NCBI RefSeq assembly: GCF_000012365.1
Contig: NC_007651.1
Location: 620,001-684,000 of the forward strand
Direction of reading: 5' to 3'
From: Burkholderia thailandensis E264
GTDB lineage: Bacteria; Pseudomonadota; Gammaproteobacteria; Burkholderiales; Burkholderiaceae
Length of the DNA stretch: 64,000 bases
Shown in pieces: positions 1 through 10,582 of the stretch (position 1 is the stretch's first letter; every line of letters starts with the position of its first letter). Below the pieces are notes generated by a model, which saw nothing but the letters and a program-made list of their open reading frames with translations, did not search any database and was not told the origin of the DNA. The position numbers and the translations under genes are program-made.

Positions 1-12
1 ATCGTCCATATG

Positions 13-39
13 TATCGATGCGAAGTTGACTTCGCGATA
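13..39. promoter_or_regulatory. Inverted repeat upstream of the RpiR gene
   Basis: GCGAAGT and ACTTCGC form a 7+7 inverted repeat around a TG centre. It is flanked by TATC and GATA, which can also pair if three bases bulge out. The site is about 85 bases before the rpiR-type start. It could be an operator or the end of an upstream unit outside the window. There is no T-run, so a terminator is less likely. Confidence 0.35.
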
Positions 40-66
40 GTACAGAAAGTAGCATCGCTGCGGTAA

Positions 67-81
67 TGTTATTTATTAACA
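67..81. promoter_or_regulatory. Candidate RpiR-family operator
   Basis: TGTTA and TAACA are inverted around five A/T bases in a locally AT-rich stretch 44 bases before the regulator's start codon. RpiR proteins bind as dimers or tetramers to inverted repeats near their own promoters. Autoregulation through this site is an inference from position and symmetry only. Confidence 0.35.
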
Positions 82-124
82 CGCCGGTTCGCACCGGCCG
101 TCCCCATCGACCGAGCCCCGCCTC

Positions 125-1018
125 ATGACGCCGTCCGCCGAGCAGCCCGCCTTCGACATCGTCGCCCGGATCGCCGAGTGCGCGCCCGAGTTGCGCGACG
201 CGGAGCGCAAGGTCGCGGCGCTGATCCTCGGCGATCTGACTCAGGCCGCGCACGCGAGCATCGGCGCGCTCGCCGCGCACGCGGACGTGAGCGTGGCCAC
301 CGTCACGCGCTTCGCGAAGGCGGTGGGCTGCCGCGACGTGCGCGAGCTCAAGCTGCGGCTCGCGCAGGCGGCCGCGGTCGGCCAGCGCTTTCTGACCCCG
401 GCCGCGGCCGATGCGCAGTGCGACGAGACGCCCGTTTCGCGCGTATACGGAGACGTGCAGGTCGCGCTCGAGCACAACCATCGGCTGCTGCGCCAGACGT
501 CGTTCGACGCGCCCGCCGCCGCGCTCGCCGCCGCGAACATGATCTACGTGTACGGGCAGGGCGGCGGCTCGACCGCGCTCGCCGACGAGCTGCGCTTTCG
601 CCTCGTGCGCTTCGGCCGGCCGGTCGCGACCTACCAGGACGCATTGCTGCAGCGGATGGTCGCCACCACCGCGGCGCCCGGCTGCGTGGTCGTCGCGCTG
701 TCGGTGTCGGGGCGCATCCCGGAGCAGCTCGAAAGCTGCGCGCTCGCGAAGCGCTACGGCGCGACGCTCGTCGCGCTCACCGCGCCCGCGTCGCCGCTCG
801 CGCAGCTCGCCGATCATCTGATTCCCGTCGTCGCGTTCGAAACCGATTTCATCTTCAAGCCGTCGGCATCGCGCTACGCGATGCTGATGGCGCTCGACGT
901 GCTCGTCACCGAAGTCGCGCTGCGCCTGGGCGACGACTGCCGCGAGCTGCTGCGCCGGATGAAGCACGCGCTCGACATGCACCGCGGCGGCGGCGACCGC
1001 CAACCGTTAGGAGACTGA
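125..1018 (+). CDS. MurR/RpiR family transcriptional regulator
   Basis: This is a 297-residue protein with the usual RpiR layout. An N-terminal helix-turn-helix domain has its recognition region near residues 55-75 (SVATVTRFAKAVGC). A C-terminal SIS sugar/phosphosugar-binding domain begins near residue 135, with a glycine-rich GQGGGST stretch. The stop is one base before the start of the D-aminoacylase gene, so the two are surely co-transcribed. The natural ligand is unknown, but the context suggests an intermediate of D-amino-acid or amino-sugar breakdown rather than ribose. No clear Shine-Dalgarno sequence is visible before this ATG, so the exact start is less certain. Confidence 0.9.
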   Translation: MTPSAEQPAFDIVARIAECAPELRDAERKVAALILGDLTQAAHASIGALAAHADVSVATVTRFAKAVGCRDVRELKLRLAQAAAVGQRFLTPAAADAQCDETPVSRVYGDVQVALEHNHRLLRQTSFDAPAAALAAANMIYVYGQGGGSTALADELRFRLVRFGRPVATYQDALLQRMVATTAAPGCVVVALSVSGRIPEQLESCALAKRYGATLVALTAPASPLAQLADHLIPVVAFETDFIFKPSASRYAMLMALDVLVTEVALRLGDDCRELLRRMKHALDMHRGGGDRQPLGD

Positions 1019-1019
1019 C

Positions 1020-2501
1020 ATGCACTCGCATCCCGAAGCGGCCGATACGCTGATCGTCGGCGCGCAGTTGTACGACGGCACGGGCGCGCCGAGCGTCGAG
1101 CGCGACGTGGCGATTCGCGGTGACCGCATCGTCGCGATCGGCAACCTGACGAACTGGCTCGCGGAGCAGGTGGTCGAGGCGGACGGCCGCGCGCTCGCGC
1201 CCGGCTTCGTCGACGTGCACACGCATGACGATACGCACGTGATCGACGCGCCGCAGATGCTGCCGAAGATCTCGCAGGGCGTGACGACGGTGATCGTCGG
1301 CAATTGCGGCATCAGCGCGTCGCCCGTCGCGCTGAACGGCGACCCGCCCGATCCGATGAACCTGCTCGGCACGCGCGCGGCGTTCCGCTATCCGACGTTC
1401 GCGGCCTACGTCGACGCGCTCGGCGCGGCGAAGCCGGCCGTCAACGTCGCGGCGCTCGTCGGCCACACCGCGCTGCGCAACAACCAGATGGACAGGCTCG
1501 ATCGCGCGGCGACCGACACGGAAATCGCCGCGATGCGCGCGCAGCTCGAAGAGGCGCTCGCGCACGGCGCGCTCGGTCTTTCCAGCGGCCTCGCGTACGG
1601 CTCGGCGTTCGCCGCGCCCACCGAGGAAGTGATGGCGCTCGCCGAGCCGCTCGCAAAAGCGGGCGCCGTCTACACGACGCACATGCGCACCGAGTTCGAC
1701 GCGATCCTCGACGCGATGGACGAGGCCTACCGCGTCGGCCGGCATGCGCGCGTGCCCGTCGTGATCTCGCATCTGAAGTGCGCGGGGCCGTCGAACTGGG
1801 GGCGCAGCGGCGAAGTGCTGGCGTCGCTCGAACGCGCGCGGCGCATCCAGCCCGTGGGCTGCGACTGCTATCCGTACAGCCGCAGTTCGTCGACGCTCGA
1901 CATCAAGCAGGCGACGGGCGACATCGACATCACGATCACGTGGTCCGACCCGCATCCGGAAATGGCGGGCAAGCTGCTGAAGACGATCGCGGCCGAGTGG
2001 CGCGTGTCCGAACAGGAGGCGGCCCGCCGGCTGCAGCCGGCGGGCGCCGTGTATCACAACATGTCGGAGGACGACGTGCGCCGGATCCTGTCGCACCCGG
2101 CAACGATGGTCGGCTCCGACGGCCTGCCGAACGATCCGCTGCCGCATCCGCGCCTTTGGGGCGCATTCCCGCGCGTGCTCGGCTACTACGCGCGCGACGA
2201 ACAGCTGATTTCGCTCGAGGAGGCGGTGCGCAAGATGACGTCGCTGTCCGCGCGGCGCTTCGGGCTTGCGCAGCGCGGCGAAGTGCGGGTCGGCTATCAC
2301 GCGGACCTCGTGCTGTTCGATGCGGACCGCGTGCGCGATGCGGCGACGTTCGAGCAGCCGCAGCAGCCCGCGCACGGGATCGAGGCGGTGTGGGTGAACG
2401 GCGTGCTGTCGTATTGCAACGGCGTGCCGACGGGCGAGCGCGCGGGCCGCTTCGTCGCGCGCGGCGAGCGCGCCGCGGCGACGGCGCACGACGCGTTCTG
2501 A
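1020..2501 (+). CDS. N-acyl-D-amino-acid deacylase (D-aminoacylase)
   Basis: A 493-residue amidohydrolase-superfamily enzyme expected to cut N-acyl-D-amino acids into a D-amino acid and a carboxylic acid. Seen in sequence: the metal-binding HTH pair at about residues 67-69 within GFVDVHTHDD, an NCG segment near 98, THMRTE near 220, SHLKCAG near 250 and the late aspartate in GSDGLPND near 365. Length fits known D-aminoacylases (about 480-500). An AGGAG ribosome site lies about 10 bases before the ATG and overlaps the end of the regulator gene. With the adjacent RpiR and RidA genes it forms a small D-amino-acid scavenging operon. A D-glutamate or D-aspartate preference cannot be read from the sequence. 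Confidence 0.88.
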   Translation: MHSHPEAADTLIVGAQLYDGTGAPSVERDVAIRGDRIVAIGNLTNWLAEQVVEADGRALAPGFVDVHTHDDTHVIDAPQMLPKISQGVTTVIVGNCGISASPVALNGDPPDPMNLLGTRAAFRYPTFAAYVDALGAAKPAVNVAALVGHTALRNNQMDRLDRAATDTEIAAMRAQLEEALAHGALGLSSGLAYGSAFAAPTEEVMALAEPLAKAGAVYTTHMRTEFDAILDAMDEAYRVGRHARVPVVISHLKCAGPSNWGRSGEVLASLERARRIQPVGCDCYPYSRSSSTLDIKQATGDIDITITWSDPHPEMAGKLLKTIAAEWRVSEQEAARRLQPAGAVYHNMSEDDVRRILSHPATMVGSDGLPNDPLPHPRLWGAFPRVLGYYARDEQLISLEEAVRKMTSLSARRFGLAQRGEVRVGYHADLVLFDADRVRDAATFEQPQQPAHGIEAVWVNGVLSYCNGVPTGERAGRFVARGERAAATAHDAF

Positions 2502-2619
2502 GCGTGCCCGATTGAAGGATTCGGCGCGCGCGATCGAACGGATGCGCGTGGGCCGGCGACCGAACGTCGCGCATCGCGCGGGCGGCGCGCGTTGTCAAAC
2601 GAAACGAAGGAGTGAAACG

Positions 2620-3006
2620 ATGAAGCGATATGGCGTGGGCGAAGCAAAGGGCACGGGCGGGCAGGTGATGCCGTTCGCGCGGGCGGTCGAGGCGGACGGG
2701 TGGCTGTACGTGTCCGGCCAGACGCCGATGGTGAACGGCGAGGTCGTCGAGGGCGGGATCGTCACGCAGTCGAAGCAGGCGATCGAGAACGTGATCGCGA
2801 TCCTGAAGGAAGCCGGCTACGGCCTCGAGCACGTCGTGCGCTGCGGCGTGTGGCTCGACGACGCGCGCGATTTCGCATCGTTCAACAAGGTCTTCATCTC
2901 GTACTTCGGCGAGCACCCGCCCGCCCGCGCGTGCGTGCAGTCGAGCATGGTGATCGACTGCAAGGTCGAAGTCGACTGCATCGCCTACAAGGCGCCGGCG
3001 AAGTGA
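2620..3006 (+). CDS. RidA family reactive-intermediate (enamine/imine) deaminase
   Basis: A 128-residue YjgF/YER057c/UK114 protein. RidA enzymes hydrolyse reactive 2-aminoacrylate-type enamines and imines made by PLP- or flavin-dependent amino-acid enzymes. The conserved arginine is present in the C-terminal PARACVQSS motif, and GQTPM and the DFASFNKVF stretch fit the family. The ATG at 2620 is chosen because GAAGGAG lies eight bases before it; the frame extends about 100 bases further upstream without family similarity. It follows the D-aminoacylase by 118 bases. Its likely role here is detoxifying imines produced when the released D-amino acids are oxidised. Confidence 0.88.
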   Translation: MKRYGVGEAKGTGGQVMPFARAVEADGWLYVSGQTPMVNGEVVEGGIVTQSKQAIENVIAILKEAGYGLEHVVRCGVWLDDARDFASFNKVFISYFGEHPPARACVQSSMVIDCKVEVDCIAYKAPAK

Positions 3007-3054
3007 TGCGGCGCGCGGCGGGCGCGCCGCGTTCATTAGGCGGCTGAGCGAAAG

Positions 3055-3082
3055 ACGGGGTCCCGGCGGGGCCCCGTTTTTT
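3055..3082 (+). terminator. Rho-independent terminator after the RidA gene
   Basis: ACGGGG (3055-3060) pairs with CCCCGT (3072-3077), with CCC/GGG continuing the stem inside. A run of six T follows directly. It ends the rpiR-deacylase-ridA operon. The reverse strand has only a weak TCTTTC after the stem, so it may also serve the convergent queF side poorly. Confidence 0.85.
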
Positions 3083-3201
3083 CTTGGAAAGCGCGGCGCG
3101 GCGAATCGCGCGGCGCTCGCCGCTATTTCCGCGTTGCGCGGCAACCGGCAGTCGGCGCGCGGGCGCGAGGTGACGACCGGCAACGGCGCGCGCCGCCTGC
3201 G

Positions 3202-4026
3202 TCACTGCCGCGCGGTGCGCGCGTTGTCCGGCATCGGCTGGTTGTAGTTCGTGCGGAACGGATTGATGTCGAGCCCGCCGCGGCGCGTGTAGCGTGCGTA
3301 GACCGCGAGCTTCACCGGCTTGCACGCGCGCAGGATGTCGATGAAGATCCGCTCGACGCACTGCTCGTGAAAGCCCGTGTGGTTGCGAAACGAGATGATG
3401 TAGCGCAGCAGGCCCGCGTGATCGATCGGCGCGCCGACGTAGTGGATCTGCACGCTGCCCCAGTCGGGCTGGCCCGTCACCGGGCAGTTTGACTTCAGCA
3501 GATCGGTGACGAGCGTCTCCTCGACGGGCGCCTCGTCGTGCGATGCGGTGAGGAACGACGGATCGGTCTCGTAGACGTCGGCGTCGAGATCGAGGCGATC
3601 GAGCGACAGCCCGTCGAGCTCGTCCATCTGCAGCTTGCGGAATTCGGCGGGCGTCGCGAGCCGTACGGTCACGCTCGCGCCGCACGCGGCCGACACGTCG
3701 CGCTTGAGCGCGTCGCGCACCGCGTCGATCGATTCGAACGCGGTCTGCGCGAACGAGCCGAGATACAGCTTGAACGATTTTGATTCGACGATGTTGGGCG
3801 ATTCGGCGGGCACGTAGAACGTCGCGATCGCCACTTGCGGCTTGCCGCGCGCATTGAGCCACGACAGTTCGTACGCGTTCCAGATGTCGGTGCCGAAGAA
3901 CGGCAGCGGCGCGCCGATGCCGATCTGCTCGCGCGCGCCCGCGCGCGGAATCGGAAACAGCAGCGACGCGTCGTACTGGTTCGCGTAGACGGTCGTCTTG
4001 CCGAGCGGGGAGTGTTCGGGGTTCAT
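3202..4026 (-). CDS. queF: NADPH-dependent 7-cyano-7-deazaguanine reductase (bimodular QueF)
   Basis: A 274-residue type II QueF that reduces preQ0 to preQ1 in queuosine tRNA-modification synthesis. The family signature ESKSFKL lies at residues 81-87 in the N-terminal half. The catalytic cysteine is C181 in [10 protein letters not shown], followed by the proton-donor aspartate D188. FHEQC near 220 supplies the substrate-binding glutamate. Length matches the bimodular E. coli type (282), not the short unimodular form. It starts 19 bases after the ilvA stop on the same strand, so it is probably the second gene of an ilvA-queF transcript. Confidence 0.95.
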   Translation of the reverse strand: MNPEHSPLGKTTVYANQYDASLLFPIPRAGAREQIGIGAPLPFFGTDIWNAYELSWLNARGKPQVAIATFYVPAESPNIVESKSFKLYLGSFAQTAFESIDAVRDALKRDVSAACGASVTVRLATPAEFRKLQMDELDGLSLDRLDLDADVYETDPSFLTASHDEAPVEETLVTDLLKSNCPVTGQPDWGSVQIHYVGAPIDHAGLLRYIISFRNHTGFHEQCVERIFIDILRACKPVKLAVYARYTRRGGLDINPFRTNYNQPMPDNARTARQ

Positions 4027-4045
4027 ATCGGATGGAATGGACGGA

Positions 4046-5569
4046 TTACGACAGGAAGAGACGATACGCCGGATTGACGCTTTCTTCCCAGAACGGATAG
4101 CCGAGCGCCGCGAGAAAGCGGTCGAACGCCGCGTGGTCCGCCTGCGGTACCTGCAGGCCGACGAGGATCGAGCTGTAATCGGCCCCCTGGTTCCGGTAGT
4201 GAAACAGGCTGATGTTCCAGTCGGGCGCCATCGACGACAGGAACTTCATCAGCGCGCCCGGCCGCTCGGGAAATTCGAAGCGGAACAGCCGCTCGTCGTG
4301 CGCGAGCGGCGAGCGGCCGCCCACCATGTAGCGGATGTGCTGCTTCGACAGCTCGTCGCCCGACAGATCGACGGTCGTGAAGCCGTGCGCGGCGAAGTTG
4401 CGCGCGATTTCGTCCGTTTCGTCGCGCCGCCGGATCTGCACCCCGACGAAGATGTGCGCCGATTGCGCATCGGCGATCCGGTAGTTGAACTCGGTCACGT
4501 TGCGCTCGCCGACGAGCGAGCAGAAGCGCCTGAAGCTGCCGCGCTCCTCGGGGATCGTCACCGCGAACACCGCCTCGCGCGCCTCGCCCACCTCGGCGCG
4601 CTCGGCGACGAAGCGCATCCGGTCGAAGTTCATGTTCGCGCCGGACGTGATCGCGACGAGCGTCTCGCCCTCGATGCCCGCGCGCTCCGCATACCGCTTC
4701 GCGCCCGCGACGGCGAGCGAGCCGGCCGGCTCGAGCACGCTGCGCGTGTCCTGGAACACGTCCTTGATCGCCGCGCAAAGCGCGTCGGTGTCGACGGTCA
4801 CGACGTCGTCGAGATACGCCGCGCAGAGGCGGAACGTCTCCTCGCCGACGAGCTTGACCGCCGTGCCGTCCGAGAAGAGGCCGACCTCGGCGAGCTCGAC
4901 GCGCTTGCCCGCCGCGAGCGATTGCTTCATCGCGCACGAATCGTCGGTCTGCACGCCGATCACCTTGATCTCGGGGCGCACCGCCTTCACGTACGCGGCG
5001 ACGCCCGCCGCGAGCCCGCCGCCGCCGATCGGCACGAAGATCGCGTGAATCGGCCCCTGATGCTGGCGCAGGATTTCCATCGCGACCGTGCCCTGGCCCG
5101 CGATCACGTACGGATCGTCGAACGGATGAACGAACGTGAGGCCGCGCTCGGCCTGCACCTTCACCGCGTGCGCGTACGCGTCGCTGTACGATTCGCCCGC
5201 CTGGATCACCTCGACGGTCGGCCCGCCGTGCGCGCGCACCGCGTCCACCTTCAGCTGCGGCGTCGTCACCGGCACGACGATCACCGCCTTCACGTTCATC
5301 CGCGCGGCCGAGAACGCGACGCCTTGCGCGTGGTTGCCCGCCGACGCGGTGATCACGCCGCGCGCGAGCGCGTCGGCGGGGATGTGCGCCATCTTGTTGT
5401 ACGCGCCGCGCAGCTTGAACGAGAACACCGGCTGGTTGTCCTCGCGCTTCAGGTAGACGGCGTTGTCGAGCCGCGCGGACAGGTTGCGCGCGCGCTCGAG
5501 TTCGGTTTCGAGCGCGACGTCGTATACCCGGGCGGTCAGGATTTTCTTCAGATAATCGTGGGAAGCCAT
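4046..5569 (-). CDS. ilvA: Threonine ammonia-lyase, biosynthetic (threonine deaminase)
   Basis: A 507-residue PLP enzyme that converts threonine to 2-oxobutanoate, the first step of isoleucine synthesis. The PLP lysine is K52 in SFKLRGA, and the phosphate-binding glycine loop [10 protein letters not shown] lies near residue 182. Two C-terminal ACT-like regulatory repeats (about 325-400 and 420-500) match the feedback-regulated biosynthetic form rather than the short catabolic TdcB. The last 80 residues resemble the terminal isoleucine/valine regulatory module. It reads away from the large flavin/Fe-S dehydrogenase gene and is followed by queF. Confidence 0.95.
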   Translation of the reverse strand: MASHDYLKKILTARVYDVALETELERARNLSARLDNAVYLKREDNQPVFSFKLRGAYNKMAHIPADALARGVITASAGNHAQGVAFSAARMNVKAVIVVPVTTPQLKVDAVRAHGGPTVEVIQAGESYSDAYAHAVKVQAERGLTFVHPFDDPYVIAGQGTVAMEILRQHQGPIHAIFVPIGGGGLAAGVAAYVKAVRPEIKVIGVQTDDSCAMKQSLAAGKRVELAEVGLFSDGTAVKLVGEETFRLCAAYLDDVVTVDTDALCAAIKDVFQDTRSVLEPAGSLAVAGAKRYAERAGIEGETLVAITSGANMNFDRMRFVAERAEVGEAREAVFAVTIPEERGSFRRFCSLVGERNVTEFNYRIADAQSAHIFVGVQIRRRDETDEIARNFAAHGFTTVDLSGDELSKQHIRYMVGGRSPLAHDERLFRFEFPERPGALMKFLSSMAPDWNISLFHYRNQGADYSSILVGLQVPQADHAAFDRFLAALGYPFWEESVNPAYRLFLS

Positions 5570-5801
5570 GAGAGGGCGAGAAGGGCGTGGATGCGGCGGA
5601 AAAAGGCAATGATAGCGCCAACCCTCGCCGTTTCGGCCTCGGCCGAACGGCTACCGACCGTCCGGACGGCGAATCGGGCGCGTGCCGCGCGCTGTCGGCA
5701 GACTGAAAGACAGGCGCGCCGCGTCGCATGATCCGTCGCAAACGCCCGCCGCCCGGGGGCCGCGGCCGCCTTGACGAGCCATTCGATTGCCGCGCCGACG
5801 A

Positions 5802-5831
5802 TTAACGCGTTCGTCCAACCTGGGTTAGAAT
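5802..5831 (+). promoter_or_regulatory. Candidate sigma-70 promoter for the flavin/Fe-S dehydrogenase operon
   Basis: The 506-base gap between ilvA and the dehydrogenase (5570-6075) holds no gene I can support. TTAACG (5802-5807) and TAGAAT (5826-5831) are spaced by 18 bases and stand in the only AT-rich patch of the gap. The predicted transcript would have a leader of about 240 bases. Its content is unexplained, and no riboswitch class is recognisable in it. Confidence 0.45.
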
Positions 5832-6075
5832 TTCGTTTTGAATCAAGGATCGGAAGATGCAAAGGCAGTCTCGGATCGTCCTTTTGAAGCCGTCGCCGCG
5901 CGCAGCGTGTCCCGCGGCGCAACGGCACGCGCGCTGCGCGCGATCGTGGTGACGGTACCGAGCGCCGCCAGGCCTCCGCGCGCCTGGTAACAGAAGATTT
6001 CCCCAAAAATCGCGCGCCACGCGCTTGCCGGTACCGCGCCCCTTCGCCGCGCGCCGGCCTCCGAATCGTCCGAAC

Positions 6076-9000
6076 ATGAACGCACCGCAAGTTTTCGATC
6101 CGCACGGCGCGGCAGCCGCCGTCGCCGCCGACCCCGCTCCGCGCCTGCGCGAAATTCCCTACAACTACACGTCGTTCTCCGATCGCGAGATCGTGATCCG
6201 CCTGCTCGGCGACGAAGCGTGGGCCGCGCTCGACGAACTGCGCGGCGAGCGCCGCACGGGCCGCTCGGCGCGGATGCTGTACGAGGTGCTGGGCGACGTC
6301 TGGGTGGTGCGCCGCAATCCGTATCTGCAGGATGACCTGCTCGACAATCCGAAGCGCCGCGCGCTGCTGATCGAGGCGCTGAACCATCGCTTGTCCGAGA
6401 TCGAGAAGCGCCGCCGCGCCGATCTGTCCGAGCATGGCGATACGGCGGGCCGCGAGCGCGCCGCGCGCGTCGAGATGCTCGCCGCGGCCGCGCAGCGCGC
6501 GGTCGACGCGTTCGCGCAGGAGTTCGAAAAGATGGCGGAGCTGCGCCGCCGCGCGACGAAGGTGCTCGGCCGCTGCACGCAGAAGGACAACATCCGCTTC
6601 GACGGCCTCGCGCGCGTGTCGCACGTGACGGACGCGACCGACTGGCGCGTCGAGTATCCGTTCGTCGTGCTGACGCCCGATACCGAGGCGGAGATCGCGA
6701 GCCTCGTGAAGGCGTGCTTCGAGCTCGGCCTGACCGTGATCCCGCGCGGCGGCGGCACGGGCTACACGGGCGGCGCGGTGCCGCTCACGCCGTTCTCGGC
6801 CGTCATCAACACCGAAAAGCTCGAGCAGTTGGGCGCCGTCGAGTTGACCGAGCTGCCGGGCGTCGCGCACAAGGTGCCGACGATCTTCTCCGGCGCGGGC
6901 GTCGTCACGCGCCGCGTGACCGAGGCGGCCGAGGCGGCGGGCTACGTGTTCGCGGTCGATCCGACGTCGCTCGACGCATCGTGCATCGGCGGCAACATCG
7001 CGATGAACGCGGGCGGCAAGAAGGCGGTGCTGTGGGGCACCGCGCTCGACAATCTCGCGTGGTGGCGGATGGTCGATCCGGAAGGCAACTGGCTCGAAGT
7101 CACGCGCGTCGAGCACAATCTCGGCAAGATTCACGATATCCCCGTCGCGCGTTTCGAGCTCAAGTGGTTCGACGGCGCGCGCGCGCCGGGCGAGAGGCTG
7201 CTGCGCACCGAGACGCTCGACATCGAGGGCCGGCGCTTCCGCAAGGAAGGCCTCGGCAAGGACGTCACCGACAAGTTCCTCGCGGGCCTGCCGGGCGTGC
7301 AGAAGGAGGGCTGCGACGGGCTCATCACGTCCGCGCGCTGGGTGCTGCACAAGATGCCCGCGCACACGCGCACCGTCTGCCTCGAATTCTTCGGCCAGGC
7401 GCGCGAGGCGATTCCGAGCATCGTCGAGATCAAGGATTACCTGTTCGAGACGTCGAAGCGGGGCGGCGCGATCCTCGCGGGCCTCGAGCACCTCGATGAG
7501 CGCTATCTGCGCGCGGTCGGCTACGCGACGAAGAGCAAGCGCCAGGCGTTCCCGAAGATGGTGCTGATCGGCGACGTCGTCGGCGACGACGCCGATGCGG
7601 TCGCGCACGCGACATCGGAAGTCGTGCGCATGGCCAACGGCAAGAGCGGCGAGGGCTTCGTCGCGGTCAGCGCGGAAGCGCGCAAGCGCTTCTGGCTCGA
7701 CCGCAGCCGCACCGCCGCGATCGCGAAGCACACGAACGCGTTCAAGATCAACGAGGACGTCGTCATTCCGCTGAACCGGATGGGCGAGTACACGGATGGC
7801 ATCGAGCGGATCAACATCGAGCTGTCGATCAAGAACAAGCTGCAGCTCGTCGACGCGCTCGAGGCGTTCTTCACCGCGGGCGACCTGCCGCTCGGCAAGA
7901 GCGACGACGCGAGCGAGATTCCGAGCGCCGAGCTGCTCGAGGACCGCGTGCAGCAGGCGCTCGACCTGCTCAAGCGCGTGCGCGCGCGTTGGGAATTCCT
8001 GCGCGAGAAGCTCGACATGCCGCTGCGCGAGGCGCAGCACTATCTCGTCACGCTCGGTTATGAGGCGCTCGCGGAGAAATTCGCGGATCGGGTCGACGCG
8101 CAGCCGGACGCGGCCGTCTTCCACGTGACGCAGGACCGCACGGTGCGCGTGTCGTGGAAGCAGGAGATTCGCGCCCAGTTGCGGCAGATCTTCAACGGCG
8201 GCGCGTTCAAGCCGATCCTCGACGAGGCGCAGGCGATCCACAAGCGGGTGCTGCGCGGCCGCGTGTTCGTCGCGCTGCACATGCACGCGGGCGACGGCAA
8301 CGTGCACACGAACATCCCGGTGAACTCCGACAACTACGCGATGCTGCAGGACGCGCACGCGGCGGTCGCGCGGATCATGAAGCTCGCGCGCTCGCTCGAC
8401 GGCGTGATCTCCGGCGAGCACGGCATCGGCATCACGAAGCTCGAGTTCCTGACCGACGAAGAGATCGCCGAATTCCGCGCATACAAGCAGTGCGTCGATC
8501 CGCAGGGCCGCTTCAACAAGGGCAAGCTGCTCGAAGGCGCGGATCTGCGCAACGCGTACACGCCGAGCTTCGGCCTGATGGGCTACGAGTCGCTCATCAT
8601 GCAGCAGTCCGACATCGGCGCGATCGCCGAATCGGTGAAGGACTGCCTGCGCTGCGGCAAGTGCAAGCCGGTGTGCGCGACGCACGTGCCGCGCGCGAAC
8701 CTGCTGTACAGCCCGCGCAACAAGATCCTCGCGACGTCGCTGCTCGTCGAGGCGTTCCTGTACGAAGAGCAGACGCGCCGCGGCGTGTCGATCAAGCACT
8801 GGGACGAATTCAACGACGTCGCCGATCACTGCACCGTCTGCCACAAGTGCGCGACGCCGTGCCCGGTGAAGATCGACTTCGGCGACGTGACGATGAACAT
8901 GCGCAACCTGCTGCGCAAGATGGGCAAGAAGAAGTTCAACCCGGGCAGCGCGGCCGGCATGTTCTTCCTGAACGCGACGAACCCGCAGACGATCAACGCG

Positions 9001-10104
9001 ACGCGCGCGGTGATGATGGGCTTGGGCTACAAGGCGCAGCGCTTCGCGAACGACATGCTGAAGAAGGTCGCGCAGAAGCAGACCGCGCACCCGCCGTCGA
9101 CCACCGGCAAGCGGCCCGCCGTCGAGCAGGTGATCCACTTCGTCAACAAGAAGATGCCGGGCAACCTGCCGAAGAAGACGGCGCGCGCGCTGCTCGACAT
9201 CGAGGACAACAAGATCGTGCCGATCATCCGCAACCCGAAGACGACGACCGTCGATTCGGAGGCGGTGTTCTACTTCCCCGGCTGCGGCTCCGAGCGCCTG
9301 TTCTCGCAGGTCGGGCTCGCGACGCAGGCGATGCTGTGGGAAGCGGGCGTGCAGACCGTGCTGCCGCCGGGCTATCTCTGCTGCGGCTATCCGCAGCGCG
9401 GCTCGGGTCAGTACGACCGCGCCGAGCAGATCGTCACCGACAATCGCGTGCTGTTCCACCGCGTCGCGAACACGCTGAACTACCTCGACATCAAGACGGT
9501 GGTCGTGTCGTGCGGCACCTGCTACGACCAGCTCGCCGGCTACGAATTCGACAAGATCTTCCCGGGTTGCCGGATCATCGACATCCACGAGTTCCTGCTC
9601 GAAAAGGGACTGAAGCTCGACGGCGTGACGGGCACGCGCTACATGTATCACGATCCGTGCCACACGCCGATCAAGACGATGGACCCGGTCAAGCTCGTCA
9701 ACGATCTGATGGGCGCACACAACGACGGCTACAAGATCGAGAAGAACGATCGCTGCTGCGGCGAATCGGGCACACTCGCCGTCGCGCGCCCGGACATCTC
9801 GACTCAGGTCCGCTTCCGAAAGGAGGAAGAGATCAAGAAGGGCGCCGCCAAATTGCGTAACATTCCGGTGGTGTCGGGCAACGGGGCGAGCGGCTCGGAC
9901 GGTGCGGCCGCGGGCGCATCCGACGTGAAGATCCTGACGAGCTGCCCCGCGTGCCTGCAGGGGCTGTCGCGCTACAACGAGGACGCGGGCATCGAGGCCG
10001 ACTACATCGTCGTCGAGATCGCGCGTCACATGCTCGGCGAAAACTGGATGGCCGACTACGTCGCGCGCGCGAACAACGGCGGGATCGAGCGCGTGCTGGT
10101 GTAA
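6076..10104 (+). CDS. Giant FAD-binding / iron-sulfur oxidoreductase (DUF3683-GlcD-GlcF type fusion)
   Basis: At 1342 residues this fuses several modules. An N-terminal DUF3683-like region (about 20-200) precedes an FAD-binding domain of the GlcD/vanillyl-alcohol-oxidase type, with [11 protein letters not shown] near 223. An FAD-oxidase C-terminal domain contains the metal-site-like [12 protein letters not shown]. Two 4Fe-4S motifs follow: [11 protein letters not shown] near 857 and [12 protein letters not shown] near 919. Two CCG domains (CCGYP near 1102 and CCGESGT near 1229) complete it. This is the architecture of D-lactate/glycolate-type 2-hydroxyacid dehydrogenases feeding quinone, but the substrate is not known. 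The ATG at 6076 is chosen because the upstream frame is arginine/proline junk. It leads directly into HIT, DUF971 and ubiE, which fits electron delivery to the quinone pool. Confidence 0.85.
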   Translation: MNAPQVFDPHGAAAAVAADPAPRLREIPYNYTSFSDREIVIRLLGDEAWAALDELRGERRTGRSARMLYEVLGDVWVVRRNPYLQDDLLDNPKRRALLIEALNHRLSEIEKRRRADLSEHGDTAGRERAARVEMLAAAAQRAVDAFAQEFEKMAELRRRATKVLGRCTQKDNIRFDGLARVSHVTDATDWRVEYPFVVLTPDTEAEIASLVKACFELGLTVIPRGGGTGYTGGAVPLTPFSAVINTEKLEQLGAVELTELPGVAHKVPTIFSGAGVVTRRVTEAAEAAGYVFAVDPTSLDASCIGGNIAMNAGGKKAVLWGTALDNLAWWRMVDPEGNWLEVTRVEHNLGKIHDIPVARFELKWFDGARAPGERLLRTETLDIEGRRFRKEGLGKDVTDKFLAGLPGVQKEGCDGLITSARWVLHKMPAHTRTVCLEFFGQAREAIPSIVEIKDYLFETSKRGGAILAGLEHLDERYLRAVGYATKSKRQAFPKMVLIGDVVGDDADAVAHATSEVVRMANGKSGEGFVAVSAEARKRFWLDRSRTAAIAKHTNAFKINEDVVIPLNRMGEYTDGIERINIELSIKNKLQLVDALEAFFTAGDLPLGKSDDASEIPSAELLEDRVQQALDLLKRVRARWEFLREKLDMPLREAQHYLVTLGYEALAEKFADRVDAQPDAAVFHVTQDRTVRVSWKQEIRAQLRQIFNGGAFKPILDEAQAIHKRVLRGRVFVALHMHAGDGNVHTNIPVNSDNYAMLQDAHAAVARIMKLARSLDGVISGEHGIGITKLEFLTDEEIAEFRAYKQCVDPQGRFNKGKLLEGADLRNAYTPSFGLMGYESLIMQQSDIGAIAESVKDCLRCGKCKPVCATHVPRANLLYSPRNKILATSLLVEAFLYEEQTRRGVSIKHWDEFNDVADHCTVCHKCATPCPVKIDFGDVTMNMRNLLRKMGKKKFNPGSAAGMFFLNATNPQTINATRAVMMGLGYKAQRFANDMLKKVAQKQTAHPPSTTGKRPAVEQVIHFVNKKMPGNLPKKTARALLDIEDNKIVPIIRNPKTTTVDSEAVFYFPGCGSERLFSQVGLATQAMLWEAGVQTVLPPGYLCCGYPQRGSGQYDRAEQIVTDNRVLFHRVANTLNYLDIKTVVVSCGTCYDQLAGYEFDKIFPGCRIIDIHEFLLEKGLKLDGVTGTRYMYHDPCHTPIKTMDPVKLVNDLMGAHNDGYKIEKNDRCCGESGTLAVARPDISTQVRFRKEEEIKKGAAKLRNIPVVSGNGASGSDGAAAGASDVKILTSCPACLQGLSRYNEDAGIEADYIVVEIARHMLGENWMADYVARANNGGIERVLV

Positions 10105-10138
10105 GGTGACGAACGTTCCACCAGTGAAGGAATTGACG

Positions 10139-10582
10139 ATGGATTGCGTATTCTGCCGTGAAGACGGCGGCGAAGTGCTCTGGAAGGACGACGCGGTGCG
10201 CGTCGTCCTCGCGACGACCGAAACCGATTACCCGGGCTTCTGCCGGGTGATCTGGCATGCGCACGTCGCCGAGTTTTCCGATCTCGACGAGGCCGAGCGC
10301 GCGCATCTGATGCGGATCGTCTATGCGGTCGAGAAGGCGGTGCGGCGCGTGATGCAGCCGGCGAAGGTGAACCTCGCGAGCCTGGGTAACCAGGTGCCGC
10401 ACGTGCACTGGCACGTGATTCCGCGCTTCTCGAACGATGCGCACTTCCCGCAGCCGATCTGGGCGCCGCGCCAGCGGTCGGTGTCCGACGCGCTGCTGCG
10501 GCTGCGCGCCGCGCAGGCGACGCTCCTGCACAACGCGGTGCACGAGGAAATCGAGCTGGCGGTGAGCGGAGGTCGCGCATGA
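10139..10582 (+). CDS. HIT family (histidine triad) protein
   Basis: A 147-residue protein with the histidine triad H88-x-H90-x-H92 in VPHVHWHVIPR, the nucleotide-hydrolase signature of HIT proteins. CVFC near the N-terminus is also typical. The chosen ATG follows GTGAAGGA; the frame opens 11 codons earlier without a ribosome site. Its stop overlaps the start of the DUF971 gene by four bases, so the two are translationally coupled. HIT enzymes remove nucleotidyl groups from phosphoramidates or dinucleotides. The physiological substrate here is unknown. Confidence 0.88.
   Translation: MDCVFCREDGGEVLWKDDAVRVVLATTETDYPGFCRVIWHAHVAEFSDLDEAERAHLMRIVYAVEKAVRRVMQPAKVNLASLGNQVPHVHWHVIPRFSNDAHFPQPIWAPRQRSVSDALLRLRAAQATLLHNAVHEEIELAVSGGRA

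Noticed and set aside
5548..10029. A 1493-codon open frame on the minus strand opposite the giant dehydrogenase
   Set aside because: It is an antisense shadow produced by high GC content: Arg/Ala/His/Val-rich with no family motif, while the plus strand has clear domains throughout.
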